This document shows positions 11,891 through 25,293 of a stretch of DNA of 64,000 nt, piece by piece. Position 1 is the first letter of the stretch, and every line of letters begins with the position of its first letter. The DNA is from Sambucus nigra (lineage: Eukaryota; Streptophyta; Magnoliopsida; Dipsacales; Adoxaceae). The DNA is taken from NCBI GenBank assembly GCA_949130495.1, contig OX422215.1:70881244-70945243 (forward strand), in the 5' to 3' direction. Both the position numbers and the translations under genes were made by a program. The notes beneath the pieces are model-generated. The model had not been told where the DNA came from. It worked only from the letters and a program-made list of their open reading frames with translations, and did not search any database.

Positions 11891-13335
11891 TCAAATACCT
11901 CCAAACCTAAACTTTTCTAGTCCTCGAGCAAAAATAAAAAATTTAAAATCTAACTCGGTTTTGTAGGAATCACGATTGCACTTACATGTACAATAAGTCG
12001 TTAAATCCTTAAGTTGCCCAGCGAATGAGTTTTGTCTCGTGAGGGTATGCGTGAATATATCCACAAAATTCAAAAAATATGACTCAATTTACAAAAGACA
12101 CAATGGTAATGGAAATTTCACAAACATAATAAAAATTCAATTTTCAATCTCAACTTATTGTGCATATGTGCATAGCCAATCTAGTCATCCATTTTAAAAG
12201 ATTTAATCGTTAAGTTTCTTATCCGAAAATTCATTTGATTAAAATTCTCATGGGATGCACTCACAATCAAACACTCAGATATGGTTAATTTTCTCTCAGC
12301 ATACATGAATAAAAGAATATATTTCATGAACAATTTCACATACAGATAACAAAGTACGGATTATTTACAATAGATGGATATGATCTCGAGAACGAAAAAT
12401 CGACTACTTTTTAAACATATTGAATCACACCATATCCTAGTCATCTTCTCTTCGCACTCTAACTAAGTATACTTGATATTAATTATGACTTTCTTTCGAT
12501 TGTATTGTAGACTAGGATTTTAGTTAAAAATAATGGATTTTAAATTTTTTAAAATTTTTCTAAGAATACAGAGGTTGTCGGTATTTTGACTTTTAGGCAC
12601 TTTCTCTAACCTCTATTTTTTTCAAACTCACGTACTATTTTTCTCTTCATTTCATTTTCTCATTCTTTGTTTCTTCCCTTTTTTCTTCTTTCTTTTCATG
12701 CATTATTCTTGTACACATTCTTCTTTTGGCCTTTTTCTTATTGCAATTTTACCCTGTTATTCTAAGAAAATGGTTATGGATTTTTGGAATATTAATAAAA
12801 GGCTTATTTGTATTTTTGGTACAAATGGGCTTGCAGCAGAATAATGTAAAAAGATCAATTTTTAGGCATAATTTTTAGGCTTTTAAAATGATGGCCTAAT
12901 CTCATTTCTCAAGATTCGTTTATTTAATTTGAGTCTAAAATCAACTTACTAAGGCATCCAGTGCTTAAGATTCACATTTTGACTTGTTATTTTCAGTAAT
13001 CGAACGAAACAAAGAATTTGATATCACCGACGGATTAATCGTTGAAGGAAAAATTGAGTTATTTAACTCAGATTGATTTAAATCTCTCAAAAATAATTAA
13101 TGGTGCAATTTCTCATCGGGTAAAAAATATCTGCATTTATTCGTTAAACATATTAACTTTCACCTCAATATTCATTTTTAATCGTATTATATGGCTAAGG
13201 GTCATTATAAGTTGAGAGATTTTTGAATTAATTATATATTAAGAAATCGTTTCAAAACTCAATTAAATTAAAAATATTTTTGAATTTTAATTTTTTTTAT
13301 TATTTTTCGTATGGAGAAAATTACCTCAATATCCC
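11891..13335. other. AT-rich non-coding sequence between units A and B
   Basis: No open frame or motif worth calling. A line near 11900 (CCAAACCTAAACTTTTCTAG) resembles one near 13335, so this could be the interior or flank of the same old element as units A and B. Confidence 0.4.
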
Positions 13336-14690
13336 CAAACCTAATTTATACATTGTCCTCAATATCCCTAAAAATTAAAACTCAATTATAAGCATTAAAT
13401 GTCAAACGTAAGCATGAACTATTAAACGACTTAACGTAAGCATAATCCATCAAACATAAGTACACAAAATCAAAGATTATAAATTTAAAAATTAATATCG
13501 AAGGTTCAAAATATCACTCTCGTGACTATTTTAACAAATACCAAAATTTTTAAATATTTTTAGAATATATAAGTAATCAGGGAAAATTTCACATAATCCT
13601 AATAATTAATTTAAGCTAGAATCATAATTGTAATATAAATATTGCAAAATAAAATGATAATTCTTATTAATAAAAATAAACTTACAAAATTGATGTCTCA
13701 ATATTTGGATGTCAATACAAAAAGTCTCCTTCCAAACTTGCGCACAAATTACCTCACAAAGACTCAAAAATAAAAATACAAGATATAATATTTTTGGTGC
13801 TTTTAACGAAAATTTCGCTCAAACTTTTTCCCGAATTGTCTCTCCCAAGTCTTTTTCCGTCTTTTATGTAATGAACTACTTTTATAGGGAAAGTGGGGTG
13901 AATTTTTTTTTAATTTGGTGGAACTTTTTTGTGAAATTTTTTTCTTAAATTATGGATAAAAAAGTTTGAGCTTTGGGATGTATATGGGAGGAAAATAAGG
14001 GAAGTGGTAACTTTGAGGTACATGTTGGAGGAAAATAAGATATATAGATATTGCATTTTCGTTACTACTCACAGTAGATTTTTCAAATTGATTTTTTACC
14101 TTCAAAACTTCGTGTTTTGAAATTCCCCCGAACTAGGAAGTTGTGAGTCTTTTAAAGACCTTTCCGAAAAGTTATGGCACGTCCTCAAAGGACACTCGAG
14201 CGAAGTAATAAACATTTTTTAGTACTATTGTATATACCATATGTCGTGTCGCGACATATACTAACTAATTTTTGCATATCAACTCCTTTGTTCATCAAAC
14301 TCCCAAGGCGCCTGTAAAAAGGAAAAATAAAAATAATTAATTTAAATTTAGGTACATAATATTTAAGAAAATTATAAAATTACCCCTCTTTACATTTTAG
14401 TCCCCAAAATTCATATCTCGCTCATTTTAACTCGGAATTAAATCAAATTTCAGGAAAAACTTCGTATTGCCTAGATAAACATTTAAAATCATTTTTATTC
14501 CCATAAAGATTATGAAATTATGGTTTTATTCCTTGAGGTTGTTAAAATTTCATTTATGACTCGAACTATTTTTAAACTTGCATTTTTCTTCTAAATAGAA
14601 AAAATGAATGCAAAAGCTTGTCATTTATGATGAAAGGTACTAACAAGGCTTAGCTTTAAACATAATTATTACAAAATAATGTATTAATCA
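13336..14690 (+). repeat. Unit B, uninterrupted copy of the old repeat
   Basis: Diverged copy of unit A without gypsy A. The insertion point corresponds to AACTACTTTTATAGGG near 13875-13890. Units A and B could be two LTRs of one ancient element or a simple segmental duplication; I could not find matching TG and CA ends. Confidence 0.7.
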
Positions 14691-15300
14691 TGTGGTTTTA
14701 TATTGTGGTACTTGATAGATCGAACGGAGTTATATCTTATACTAGAGATGTATATAATTTATACTAAAGATGCATAACTATCAACTTTTGATTTGGAATT
14801 TGCGTAACAAATATGCTATATATGTATGTATTACATTAGTAGCATGAGATTGTTATGGGGCTATGGACTTGAGATACGAGTTTATTATTGTATCTAGAGA
14901 CTATTATCAATACTTTCATTAGTTAGCGATATGCACTTAATATAATAGACTTCCGTAAAATAAAATATTATGAGAATGTGATTTCCTTAGAGTATATGCT
15001 TTGATACCCCAATTTTTAAATTCCAAATGTGAGATGGTTCACATAATATACCAAACTTAAAATTTCTTCCAAATTGAACAATTAAGGTTCCCAAATTTTA
15101 ATTTTCAAAATATTAAAATTAAACTCAACTAAATAAATATTAAATTTTCTTTCAAACAAAAATTAAATAAACTCAATTCAAGTCCTACATATGCCAAACA
15201 AACCAAGCATGAATATTTTCCAATTAAATTTCTTGACTTGAATTAAACTAAAATTACCCAAACATAATTAGCACCAAATTCACGCCATTGTTGTGAATAA
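14691..15300. other. AT-rich non-coding sequence
   Basis: Nothing recognisable on either strand. Confidence 0.4.
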
Positions 15301-15699
15301 ATCAATTTTTATCTTTTTAATCCTGCACGTACATCTATGTAATTTTAGCAAGATAAAGATAAAAACAAACACAACACCGCGATGTACGAGAAAAATCCAC
15401 AATGGGAAAAACCTCAGATGAACCAGCCAACAATTCCAATTGGTATGGTTTTACATAAACAAGACAAAAAACTTACTTCCTCGACTCGACTCTCTTTCAA
15501 GCTTTGATGCTTCTTCTTTCTTCTACCTCTGCCTAGTTGATAACTCCGGAATCCACCGCAGTCTCGAAATCCACCGATGGGGCTCAGCTACCGTTAAACA
15601 TACGAAATTCTCTCCTCCGTTTGTACACTACAAATCACAACAAACACAGACACCTCCGTAATAAACCTTCTCTTTTGGGATGAGAATAAAATTCGGTGC
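15301..15699 (-). other. Possible remnant of a copia LTR
   Basis: Contains GTACGAGAAAAATCCACAAT and GGGAAAAACCTCAG, which recall the leader segment near the transcription start of plant copia LTRs (compare ACGTGGTAAAACCT in copia E and F). No ends or target duplication were found, so this is a weak call. The open frame at 15440-15661 has no known motif. Confidence 0.25.
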
Positions 15700-16569
15700 C
15701 AACTTGATGATATCAAAACATAATATATTAAGAAACTTTTATCATACTAAATTATGGGCGTAAACTTTGTGTTTTGATGAGAATTAAACCATAAAAATCA
15801 AGAACACAATTGGGACTTTTGGTGAAAATATTTTTCGCTTTAAAGAACTTGAAAAGTATGAAAACGTTTCTCTAAAAATGTTGTTCCCGCACATATTAAA
15901 TCAGGTAAAAAGTTAGTGGGGAAATTAGCGGTTAAAAATGAAATTGACGAAACTGTGCAAAAAATGTCAGGCCGTTCGAACGACTTTTGAATGTCGTTCG
16001 AATGACTTGGTTCGAACGAGATTTGAGATTAGAAATAGGCAAAAATCTCGTTAGGTAAAATCCGTTCGAACGATGTCATTTTAACGATATTTCAAAAAAT
16101 ACGTACGAAGTTCGTTCGATATCTCGTTCGTGGTTCGTTCGAACGACCTGGCCATCTCGTTCGAACGAGATCCTTGTTTCATTCGAACTACTTTTCATAA
16201 AATCCAAAATTACTTTTTAAGCCCAAAAACTTTTATGTAAAGATTGATTATGATTTTCTGGAAAAAAATATAAAGTCGTTATGACAAAAAATTTATAAAA
16301 GGACATCCATAAAATAATAACCAAGTCTCTGTATATATTAAATGCATTCATATCTTTAGAGGCCTTGGAATTCAAATGTTGATGACGTATAGCCTTGGCA
16401 CGAAAATCGATATTGATGATATCTTCACTATAGGCTTGGCCGCTACGTCTTCAACTTAATCGTCATAGGCTTGAAAGGATATAACAAACTACTATCCTAT
16501 GACTCAATTAGTTTTGTTCGGAATTAGGCCAACACTATAAATTGACTCAATTGAAAATTTGTCCTTACA
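15700..16569 (-). repeat. LTR of copia family D, minus strand
   Basis: Read on the minus strand it begins TGTAAGGACA directly after a purine-rich tract, and matches the plus-strand D LTR start at 55563-55748, including GAAGACGT followed by GCGGC. The left limit is approximate. It contains a large cluster of TTCGAA palindromes. Confidence 0.6.
15973..16189. repeat. TCGA-core palindrome cluster, GTTCGAAC type
   Basis: At least seven words built on GTTCGAAC or one-base variants, for example TCGTTCGAACGA, separated by 10-40 bases. Spacers include CCTGGCC and TCTCGT. The cluster lies 380-600 bases inside the minus-strand D LTR. Confidence 0.85.
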
Positions 16570-17629
<1,060 letters not shown>

Positions 17630-18243
17630 TGTAATATCTCTTATTTATGAGTAATTATTTTATATTAAATTGCCTTGTGGGTTAATTATATAAAATAAAG
17701 GAAATTGAAGTAAATATTACTTTAAGTGATTTAAGAGATAATAGTTACTAAGTTTTGCATATTTACTTTTAAGCGAAAGTAAATAGTGTAACATTATGTT
17801 TTGTTGCGTCGTTGTGCTTTAAGCGACGGTTATGATTTATATTCCAATCGGGTTATTATTAAAGAGTTATTATGACGTTGGAATATGAAATAATAAACGA
17901 TATACCGAATGCCAGTTTAAAGGGCACGGTTAGTCTGAAAATGGTTGAAACAGTCAAAATAAGTACCAGTTGTGTTTTTGGGTTCTGGGGTACTTTTGAC
18001 TAGTTATAACTTAATTATGATGTTACGAGTCATTTTAAGCATGTAGTAACATTTAATGTTGGACTTAATGTATTTTGGATATTTTAGTCTTGCAAGAGCA
18101 TTTTATATCTCATTTGTGTATTCCTAACCCTAGAGAGTTATAGAGAAGTGGGAGCTTAAGAGAAATAAGAGAAAAGAGAGAGTTTGGTGATTTGGACTTG
18201 GAATCGTTGCAATGAGAATAAAATCCGAGGCTACAATCTTGAG

Positions 18244-19707
18244 GCAAGTTTCTAACTTGCATAAATATATGATTGAGTGTGAATAATTTGTATATGAAGT
18301 TAGTGTTCTTGAGTTTAAACCATTTATGAATTTTGATGATTTTGTTGTTTAAATCTAAAGGTTTAGGATCTAGACTTGATTGAATGGATTGTAGTAGTTA
18401 AATGTCTTGTGGAGGGGTTTGTAGGTGATGTTGGTTAATGGAATTGGGTTTTCAATGGAAGAAAATTGGTTTTGGGATTTAGGGTTTATATTAACTCATA
18501 GCCACAACTAGGATTCTCGACCAGGGCGAATCGATTCTCCCTCCTCAGCGAATCAATTAGATAAAAATGGTGGCTACAGGTCTGAGGAACTGAATCAATT
18601 CGAGCTTAGACAGAAGGTTGGTTTTTTCAACCGAATCGATTCGCTTTTTGGGAAAATCGATTCGCTTTCAGGGGTGAGCCGATTCGGCTATAGGAGGATC
18701 GATTCAAAATCCTACTGTTTTATAAGAATTTTCCAACTTAGTTTCTACACCTTTTCTTTTAGGTTTGAGGCTTAGGAACCTTCTAATATGAAGAAATAAA
18801 GAGTATTAGGGTTTTATATAAGGGAGATTAATACCCTAGGTTAGTAAGGGGTTATTCGGGCTTATTTCGGGGACTATTTAGTAGAAATTAATGTCTCATT
18901 TCATTTAGTAAATGAGTTTGGGACTAGGGTAGAGTTGGGTAGTATCGTTTTGAACCTTCGGGGGCTAGTATGAGGGTAATTATACTTTGTAGCTTATATC
19001 ATCATGCACTTATGGCTTCAAAAATAAGAAACGTACATTTTAAATTGTCACATATTGTGATTATGTCATACATATACCCTGGCTAGTGATGTAGGGAGAA
19101 TATAGTCCTCGGGACATAGGACCGGTGGTTACATTATATGATTGTTTGATTTGAAGTGAGGTAATTCTGGGTATGGTTATGACTCACTGTCGAAGGTATA
19201 TGGCCGCCTCCCATGCGACACGATTTAGGGTACCCAGGTTGTCTTAATCATAGGCCCTGGAAGATGAAAGCATTTAGGGGCACATCCAGTGGGGTGACTC
19301 CCGGAAGGATGGTCTTAGAACCGTTATATTATGATTGTAACTATTCTCAAGGTTATGGCATTTCATATGAACGAGTAATGAATCTATAAATCAACTTTAT
19401 GGTATATGAGCCCCAATGATAAATTGACTCGTGAAGACATTTTATGAATTGAAAAATTAGGCATGTTCAATGGAGTTAAGTTATTTTTCTTAATCCGATG
19501 GGTAGTTTAACTTAATGAAATAGTATGGCGCTAGGATGTGCACTTAGATGAGAGGTGAGGGTAATTATTATAATGAAGAGCGACTTGACTTGTTTATGAT
19601 GTTAGTATTCGCAACTTCTATGCATTTTATTCACGCGTATATCATATCAAATCGGGTCCTGACCTGTTTATATTCTTCTTTCTTATGTGGTTCTTTATTA
19701 TGTTCAG
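18244..19707 (+). other. Putative GC-AG intron inside LTR of gypsy B
   Basis: Donor CTTGAG/GCAAGTTT, branch-like CTGAC at 19659-19663, T-rich tract, acceptor TTCAG/GTGCTCC. Length is 1,464 bases. The exon after the acceptor matches that of LTR A. Confidence 0.55.
18528..18705. repeat. TCGA-core palindrome cluster, AATCGATT type
   Basis: About seven words on GAATCGATTC, three of them exact or nearly so (18528-18537 and around 18643-18665); others have one-base changes (GAATCAATTC, GCCGATTCGGC, GATCGATTC). It starts about 285 bases after the putative donor, the same relative place as in LTR A. Confidence 0.8.
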
Positions 19708-20186
19708 GTGCTCCGCCGCAAGGACGCCGAATTTGATATTTCCTTCTTAGAGTCAAGGAGCTATAGCATTTTGCGGATGTTGTAGGACTTTTGTAGTAGA
19801 CGCATCAATCTTTTGGACAATCTAGTTATGATCCGTCTGTATATTTAAGCGTGTTGCCCAAATTATTATTCATATTTACTGTAATACTTGATGGAACCTT
19901 TTGTATTAGTCTGTTAATCGACAGATTATTCGGTTATGCTTTGTAGTATAGTTGTTAAACTATTATATGTCTTTATATATATCCACCTTCTGTTATAAAT
20001 TGGATTATCGAAATTGTTATTATCAAATTTGCAAAATTTTATGACATCCGTTTTCAAAAATATTTGGTGGTTGTCTCGTACTATTATTATGCGACAGTGA
20101 TGCTAAGAATAGACCATTCATGATTCCTATTTTTATTGGAGTAGCGGGATGTCCACCTATTATTTTAATAAGCGGGGTGTCACATA

Positions 20187-20204
20187 TGGTATCAAAGCAT
20201 CAGG
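20187..20204 (+). other. Primer binding site, gypsy B
   Basis: TGGTATCAAAGCATCAGG, one mismatch in the 12-base match to initiator Met-tRNA, two bases after the LTR. Confidence 0.75.
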
Positions 20205-20366
20205 TTCTAGATTCCTTAGGATCTATGTGGACTTATCAAGCTCTATTGTAATGTTCTTTGATATAGAGCCCTATTGTTAGGACTGCTTTGTTTATGCGTG
20301 TTTACGATGTTCTGCAAGGATAAAACTGTTTTAGTTTTATTCTAACTCCGTTGCTTTTTATCTCAG

Positions 20367-20555
20367 AAGCCACCTAGATGAGGTCGCCCGGCAAGGGTAA
20401 ATCGAGTTGTAGAGGATGTAGAGCCCCCTCCCCCCGCACGGTACGATGAATGCGACGGGGGTGGCTAATATTGTTGCTCAGGAAGTCAACGCTGCAATGA
20501 CCACTATGGCACAACAGCTTCCACAAACCCAACAACCGGCCGCACAGGTGGTTCA
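20367..20555 (+). pseudogene. Gypsy B gag, N-terminal part
   Basis: Aligned to the gag of gypsy C (MPPRR start at 35820), the start codon has become AAG at 20367 and an early Arg codon is a TGA. Downstream, after a frame change, VANIVAQEVNAAMTT matches the VAAIVAQAVNAAL segment of gypsy C. Ends at the copia LTR at 20556, immediately after the GTTCA target sequence. Confidence 0.7.
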
Positions 20556-22550
20556 TGAAAAAGCTGTTACTTAGGCCGTTTAATACAAGATTAAACTATT
20601 GAAGTAACTTCGAACTATTTTTTGAAGAAACTCATTTCTTTAAATCAAATCAGTTTAATCACAAGATGTGTTTAATAAAACATGCACGAGAACTGTTCAA
20701 GATTTTATAACAGGTTAAGTAAATCAGTTTAAAACAATTAAACTCAGCACAACCACGAGAATGAGATAAGGAGATGTAGAAATATTTGGTACAAGAGATT
20801 TTTAACGTGGTAAAACCTCACCCAACTGAGGAAACATCCACGGTGGCTTCTAAGTCACAAACCAAAAATCCACTAAAATAAAATTCTCAAGTTACAAACT
20901 ATATAACACACATGCACACAAATCAGTCCTATACAAGTTTAGAAATGTACCCACCGGTTTTACTTCTAACATCTATGCAGTTCTGATTGTTGATGTGGCT
21001 TTCTTAGTTTGCTAACTTCTCCAGTTTTGTTCCATTCTTTTCGTCGACTCTTTTTTATTAAAAATCTTATAACCAACACTTCTATGTTATAGTGTGTCAA
21101 GTGTTTGTAATAGTGCTCTAACATATGCATGCACACACACACACACACACACACACTTATTTTATACAAACAGTCCTAATGAATTACAAATCTGATCTAT
21201 ATGTTGTGATTTTCAGTTTCTCTCTTGTTAGGAAACAAAAGAACTTTGTTTTAGCTTTTAATCAATCTCGGAATCCAAGGTTACCTTGATCGCAAGACTG
21301 CCAAGGTCATATCCAATTTCAGAGGGTTTTGAAAATGATTTTGATATTGGAAACCACCAATTGTGATTCCAACTAGGTCAAAAGTCTTGTTTCAAAAGAA
21401 CTAGAAACAGAAAATGATTTTTTGATTCTAGAGTTGAAAAACATTTACTAAAAAATAAATCAACAAACTGATTTCTCAAGATGAGAAACTAAAAATGCAG
21501 ATCTAAGTGTAATATAACATAAAATGACCTGATCTATAATTTATATGAACAAGAAATACAAATCTAACCTAAAATGTTTAAGTTGGACACAAGATCTTAA
21601 ACTCAAGAGGATAAAACTTTATCAATGACCTTCAAACCCCTACCAACAACACTCTCAAACATAAGGATGGTGTTTGTAAAACTGTTTTAGGATAAGGAAT
21701 ATTGGGGTTTGAAAATGGGTAAGGGTTTCTCTCCCTTTCTCTCTAGTTCCTCTCTTCTCTTTCTTCTCTCTCTGGTTAGACAAAGTGGCAAAAGTTCTCA
21801 GATGCAAAGGCTAAGCCTCCTTTTATACTGAGGGGCGAAGATTCGAGAAGGCTGTTCAAAATCAAGGGCAGAGATTTAGTCTTGCCGAATTGACTTTGAT
21901 CCAACGGTGAAATAAAAGCGGTGGATTAAACAGTCTCTGATTGGCAAAGAGAGGTTTCACAAGGATTGGCCTCAAACGCATGCAGAGCGTTGATAACAAT
22001 GATCCAAGGGCTGATAAAGGACAACGGTTATGTGTCTTTAAAGAAACACAAATCAGGCCGGTATATGGATGACAGGTGTAGGGCTGCGATCAAGGCTCAC
22101 ACGCGTGTTCCAAAATAATTACAAGAGCACCCTGAGTTCTCAAGCGCTTTCGGATCCTACCCAAACTAACTTTCAGGTGTGAAAAGGTAAAACCATAAAT
22201 AGCAGAATGGCCCCAAAACTTTTATAATCTAAATTTTATTATGAAAAAAAAATATTTAAAAAAAGTTTAAAAAATCCCAGAAGTTATTAAAACCAATTTA
22301 AAGGGGATTTAACTCACACACAATCAAATGAAGCAATATGTTGATAATGTATTCAATCATAGTGTGTGTGGATGATATTTATACCTCTAATGAATCAAGT
22401 GTGGCATAAGATGAATCAAGTGGCATAAGATGAAGATTCTGAGGCTCTTTGGATTCTAGGGAATGGGACTCTAATTTTGTCACTATTTCCAAACTCGATG
22501 TGCACTTATACAATGTAGACTCAAGTGAGTCAAGAGTATAAGGTGCTTCA
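20556..22550 (-). repeat. Copia E-type LTR, apparently solo
   Basis: 1,995 bases. On the plus strand it starts TGAAAAAGCTGTTAC and ends GGTGCTTCA. It is about 95% similar by eye to 29222-31207. It is flanked by GTTCA on the left and ATTCA on the right, and gypsy B gag continues directly beyond it, so locally it looks like a solo LTR. Contains ACGTGGTAAAACCTC near 20807 and a CA microsatellite near 21130-21155. Confidence 0.8.
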
Positions 22551-23527
22551 ATTCAAGCCCATACGGGAGCCTCCGCATGGGAAAGAGTTTGAGAATCCTT
22601 CCTGAAAGGTCACCCCCCAGAATTTCAGGGGGTGCTGATGTAATTGTAGCATATCAATGGAAGAAAGATATTCAATGCCATCTTCGAATGGTGGAATGAA
22701 ATGGGGAGAGAAAATATATTCTCACTAATTTTAAACTTATAGGAGCAGTCCTACAATGGTGGGAGTCAGTGACAACTCCGGAACAAAGGGATATCATGAT
22801 AATCTCAGAATTCTGGGTTCTATTTGATCGAAAGTATTTTCCTACAGCAATCCAGAAGGAGATGAGGAGGAAGCTACAAGATATTTTTCAAGGGGAGCGA
22901 TCGGTGGCGAAATATGAAGTGAAATTTACTCGTTTAGCAAATTTTGTGCCAAATGAAGTAATTCCAGAAGAAAGGAAGATTTTAAAATTCATCGGGGCTT
23001 TGAGTTGGAGGATAAGGCAACACTTGTTGGGGAACCCTCCCTACAAACATTTGGCAATATGATGAGTGAAGCTTTACTCCATTTACAGGTCACCACCTTC
23101 ATTTGAAGGGGGGTAAGAAGATTGGAGATTCTGGTCAATCTAGTAAAGAAGGAGGAAATGGTGCCTATGGAGCACTACCACCACCGCAACAGTCTGGGAA
23201 TAAGTAGAAAGAACGGGACCTCAAGTAAGGGGACTCGGCTAAGAGGCAACGCTTTGGGGGTTTCAATTTTAGCAGAGGTGGTTTTAGGCACGATCAGGGT
23301 GCTCAACAGCAGCAGCAGTTAGGCCAATAGGGCTAAGTAGGCAGAGGGAATAATGGAGGTCGAGGCCTTCAGGGCCAATGTGTGGGGAAGTTTTGGAATA
23401 ATAATCGGGGCCGATATATAGAAAATTTTGTGGACCATTATTTTCAGTGCGGTGAACAGGATCACATGCGAAGAGCTTGTCCACAGTTGAATACTCTAAT
23501 CACATCTATTGAATACAACTGTACAGA
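22551..23527 (+). pseudogene. Gypsy B gag, C-terminal part
   Basis: Continues the gag after the copia LTR. Segments match gypsy C and G gag: a SAWERV-like motif, HPPEFQGGAD, YQWKKDIQ, then the frame 22769-23062 with EFWVLFDRKYFPTAIQKEM and SWRIRQHLLGNPP. Near 23443-23490 a damaged zinc knuckle reads YFQCGEQDHMRRAC, the first Cys changed to Tyr. The frame is broken at least three times. Sequence switches to copia E at about 23527. Confidence 0.75.
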
Positions 23528-23599
23528 ATCCTGCAAATAGTCACTAAGATCAAGCTTATTAGAAATATGTACAAAAAATGAACTCATAAGACTCAAATT

Positions 23600-23632
23600 T
23601 CTCCCCCATTTTGTCTCAAATGGACAAAGGGA
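23600..23632 (-). other. Hairpin and purine tract after copia E pol
   Basis: On the minus strand TTTGTCCATTTGAGACAAAA is followed by TGGGGGAGAAA. The inverted repeat TTTGTC/GACAAA plus purine run also occurs in copia F (about 40878-40906) and family D (about 55121-55151). It resembles the internal purine tract of SIRE-type elements. Confidence 0.6.
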
Positions 23633-23654
23633 ATATTACTTAAGTCGTAGGAGT

Positions 23655-25242
23655 TTATTCAGCACAAACCATTCCTATAGATTTACGCAAAGCAATAAAT
23701 CTATTGTAATCTATAGGTTTGGTAAACATATCTATGAGTTGCACATCAGTAGGAAGATAATTGATTTCTAATTCCTTAGTCTCAACTAATTCGCGTATAA
23801 AGTGATGTCTAATTTTTATATGTTTAGTTTGCGAGTGTTGAACAGGATTTTTAGAGATATTGATCGTGCTTTGATTATCACAATATAGATGTAATTGATA
23901 TTCTTGAATACTATAATCACTTAGCATATTCTTAAGCCACAGTAATTGGGCACAACAACTTCTAGCGGCTATATATTCAGATTCCGCTGTGGATAAAGAA
24001 GTGCAATTTTGCTTCTTACTACTCCATCCTACCAAATTATTTCGAATATAGTAACACGATCCTGATGTGCTCTTACTATCATCAGTACACCCTGCCCAGT
24101 CGGCACCAGTGTATCCTGTTATGGTAATATAAGTATCATTGGTGTACCAAAGTCCTAAATTTAGAGTGCCTTTTATGTAACTTAATGATTCTTTTTACAC
24201 AAATTAAGTGGCTCTCTTTAGGATTATTTTGATAACGGGAACACACGCAAACTGCATACATAATATCAGGACGCAAAGCAGTAAGGTATAGTAAGGTTCC
24301 TATCATACTACGATATAGAGTAGGATCTATGGATTTACCATTCTCATCCTTAGAGAGTTATACCGTAGTACTTATGGGAGTTTTAGAATCTTTGGCACTT
24401 TCAAGACCGAATTTTTTGACAATCTCTAAAGCATATTTAGATTGTGAAACTAATAAGCCTTCTGAATTCTGTTTGACTTGAAGACCCAAGAAAAATTTTA
24501 ACTCCCCCATAAGAGACATTTGAAATTCTGTATGCATAATTGTAGAAAAAGATTTGACTTCTAAGGGAGAAGTGGATCCAAAAATGATATCGTCAACATA
24601 AACTTAGACTATAATAATATGTTTGTCAAAATGTTTGACAAAAAGGGTTTGATTATTTCCACCTCTCTTAAAACCTTTGTCTAAGAGAAAGTTGGAAAGG
24701 CGCTCATACTAAGCTCTTGGAGCTTGTTTTAAGCCATATAAAGCCTTTTTAAGACAATAAACATGATTAGGATACTGATGGTTAATAAACCCTTTGGGTT
24801 GTTCATCATAGGTCTCTTCAGTCAATATTTCATTCAGAAAGGCAGATTTGACATCCATTTGGTAAAGTGTAAAATGCAAGTAACAAGTTATTGCAAAGAG
24901 AAGACGAACAGATTCTAAGCGAGTAACAGGGGCAAAAGTCTTGTTAAAATCTATTCCTTCAATTTGAGAGTATCCTTGTGTAACTAATCTTGCTTTGTTT
25001 CTAATGATTATCCCACTTTCATCATATTTATTTTTAAATATCCAATGTGTGCCAATAACCTTTTTATGATCAGGCCTAGGTATAAGATACCAAACATCAT
25101 GAATGATAAATTGAAGAAGTTCTTCCTGCATTGTAGAAATCCAATGAGGGCCATTCAGTGCCTCATGTACATTCTTTGGTTCCACAAGGGAAACAAAACA
25201 TGCATAATGAGCATAGTTTCTTAATTGAGATCTTGTCCACAC
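23655..25242 (-). pseudogene. Copia E reverse transcriptase and RNase H
   Basis: The frame 25242-24709 holds the N-terminal RT motifs ([18 protein letters not shown] and [12 protein letters not shown]) and then hits a stop in place of Trp after QAPRA. Further on YVDDIIFG, the RT active site, is still readable near 24578-24600, but a Gln codon beside it is TAA. From 24035 to 23655 RNase H is open: STAESEYIA, the LYCDNQST acid motif and TKHIKIRHHFIREL. Frames are broken at several points in between, so no working enzyme is possible. Confidence 0.85.
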
Positions 25243-25293
25243 AGGTTCAGTTGGGTTACCAACAATGTTGTCTATGGGATGATCTTTAAAAAC

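Larger units (their letters stand above)
17630..20184 (+). repeat. 5' LTR of gypsy B
   Basis: Begins TGTAATATCTC and ends GGGGTGTCACA. It shares the order of landmarks with LTR A: GAGGCAAGTTT donor, palindrome cluster, CTGAC, acceptor, a GCGGATGTTGTAGG segment, and the GACAGTGATGCTAAG box near 20093. It is shorter than A and C by about 0.5 kb. Confidence 0.8.
17630..23527 (+). mobile_element. Gypsy element B, 5' part only
   Basis: 5' LTR 17630-20184, primer site 20187-20204, then gag from 20367. The gag is interrupted by a copia LTR (20556-22550), resumes, and ends abruptly at about 23527 where copia E sequence begins. No pol or 3' LTR of this family is present in the window. The left flank is GCACA; the partner target site is not visible. 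Confidence 0.75.
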
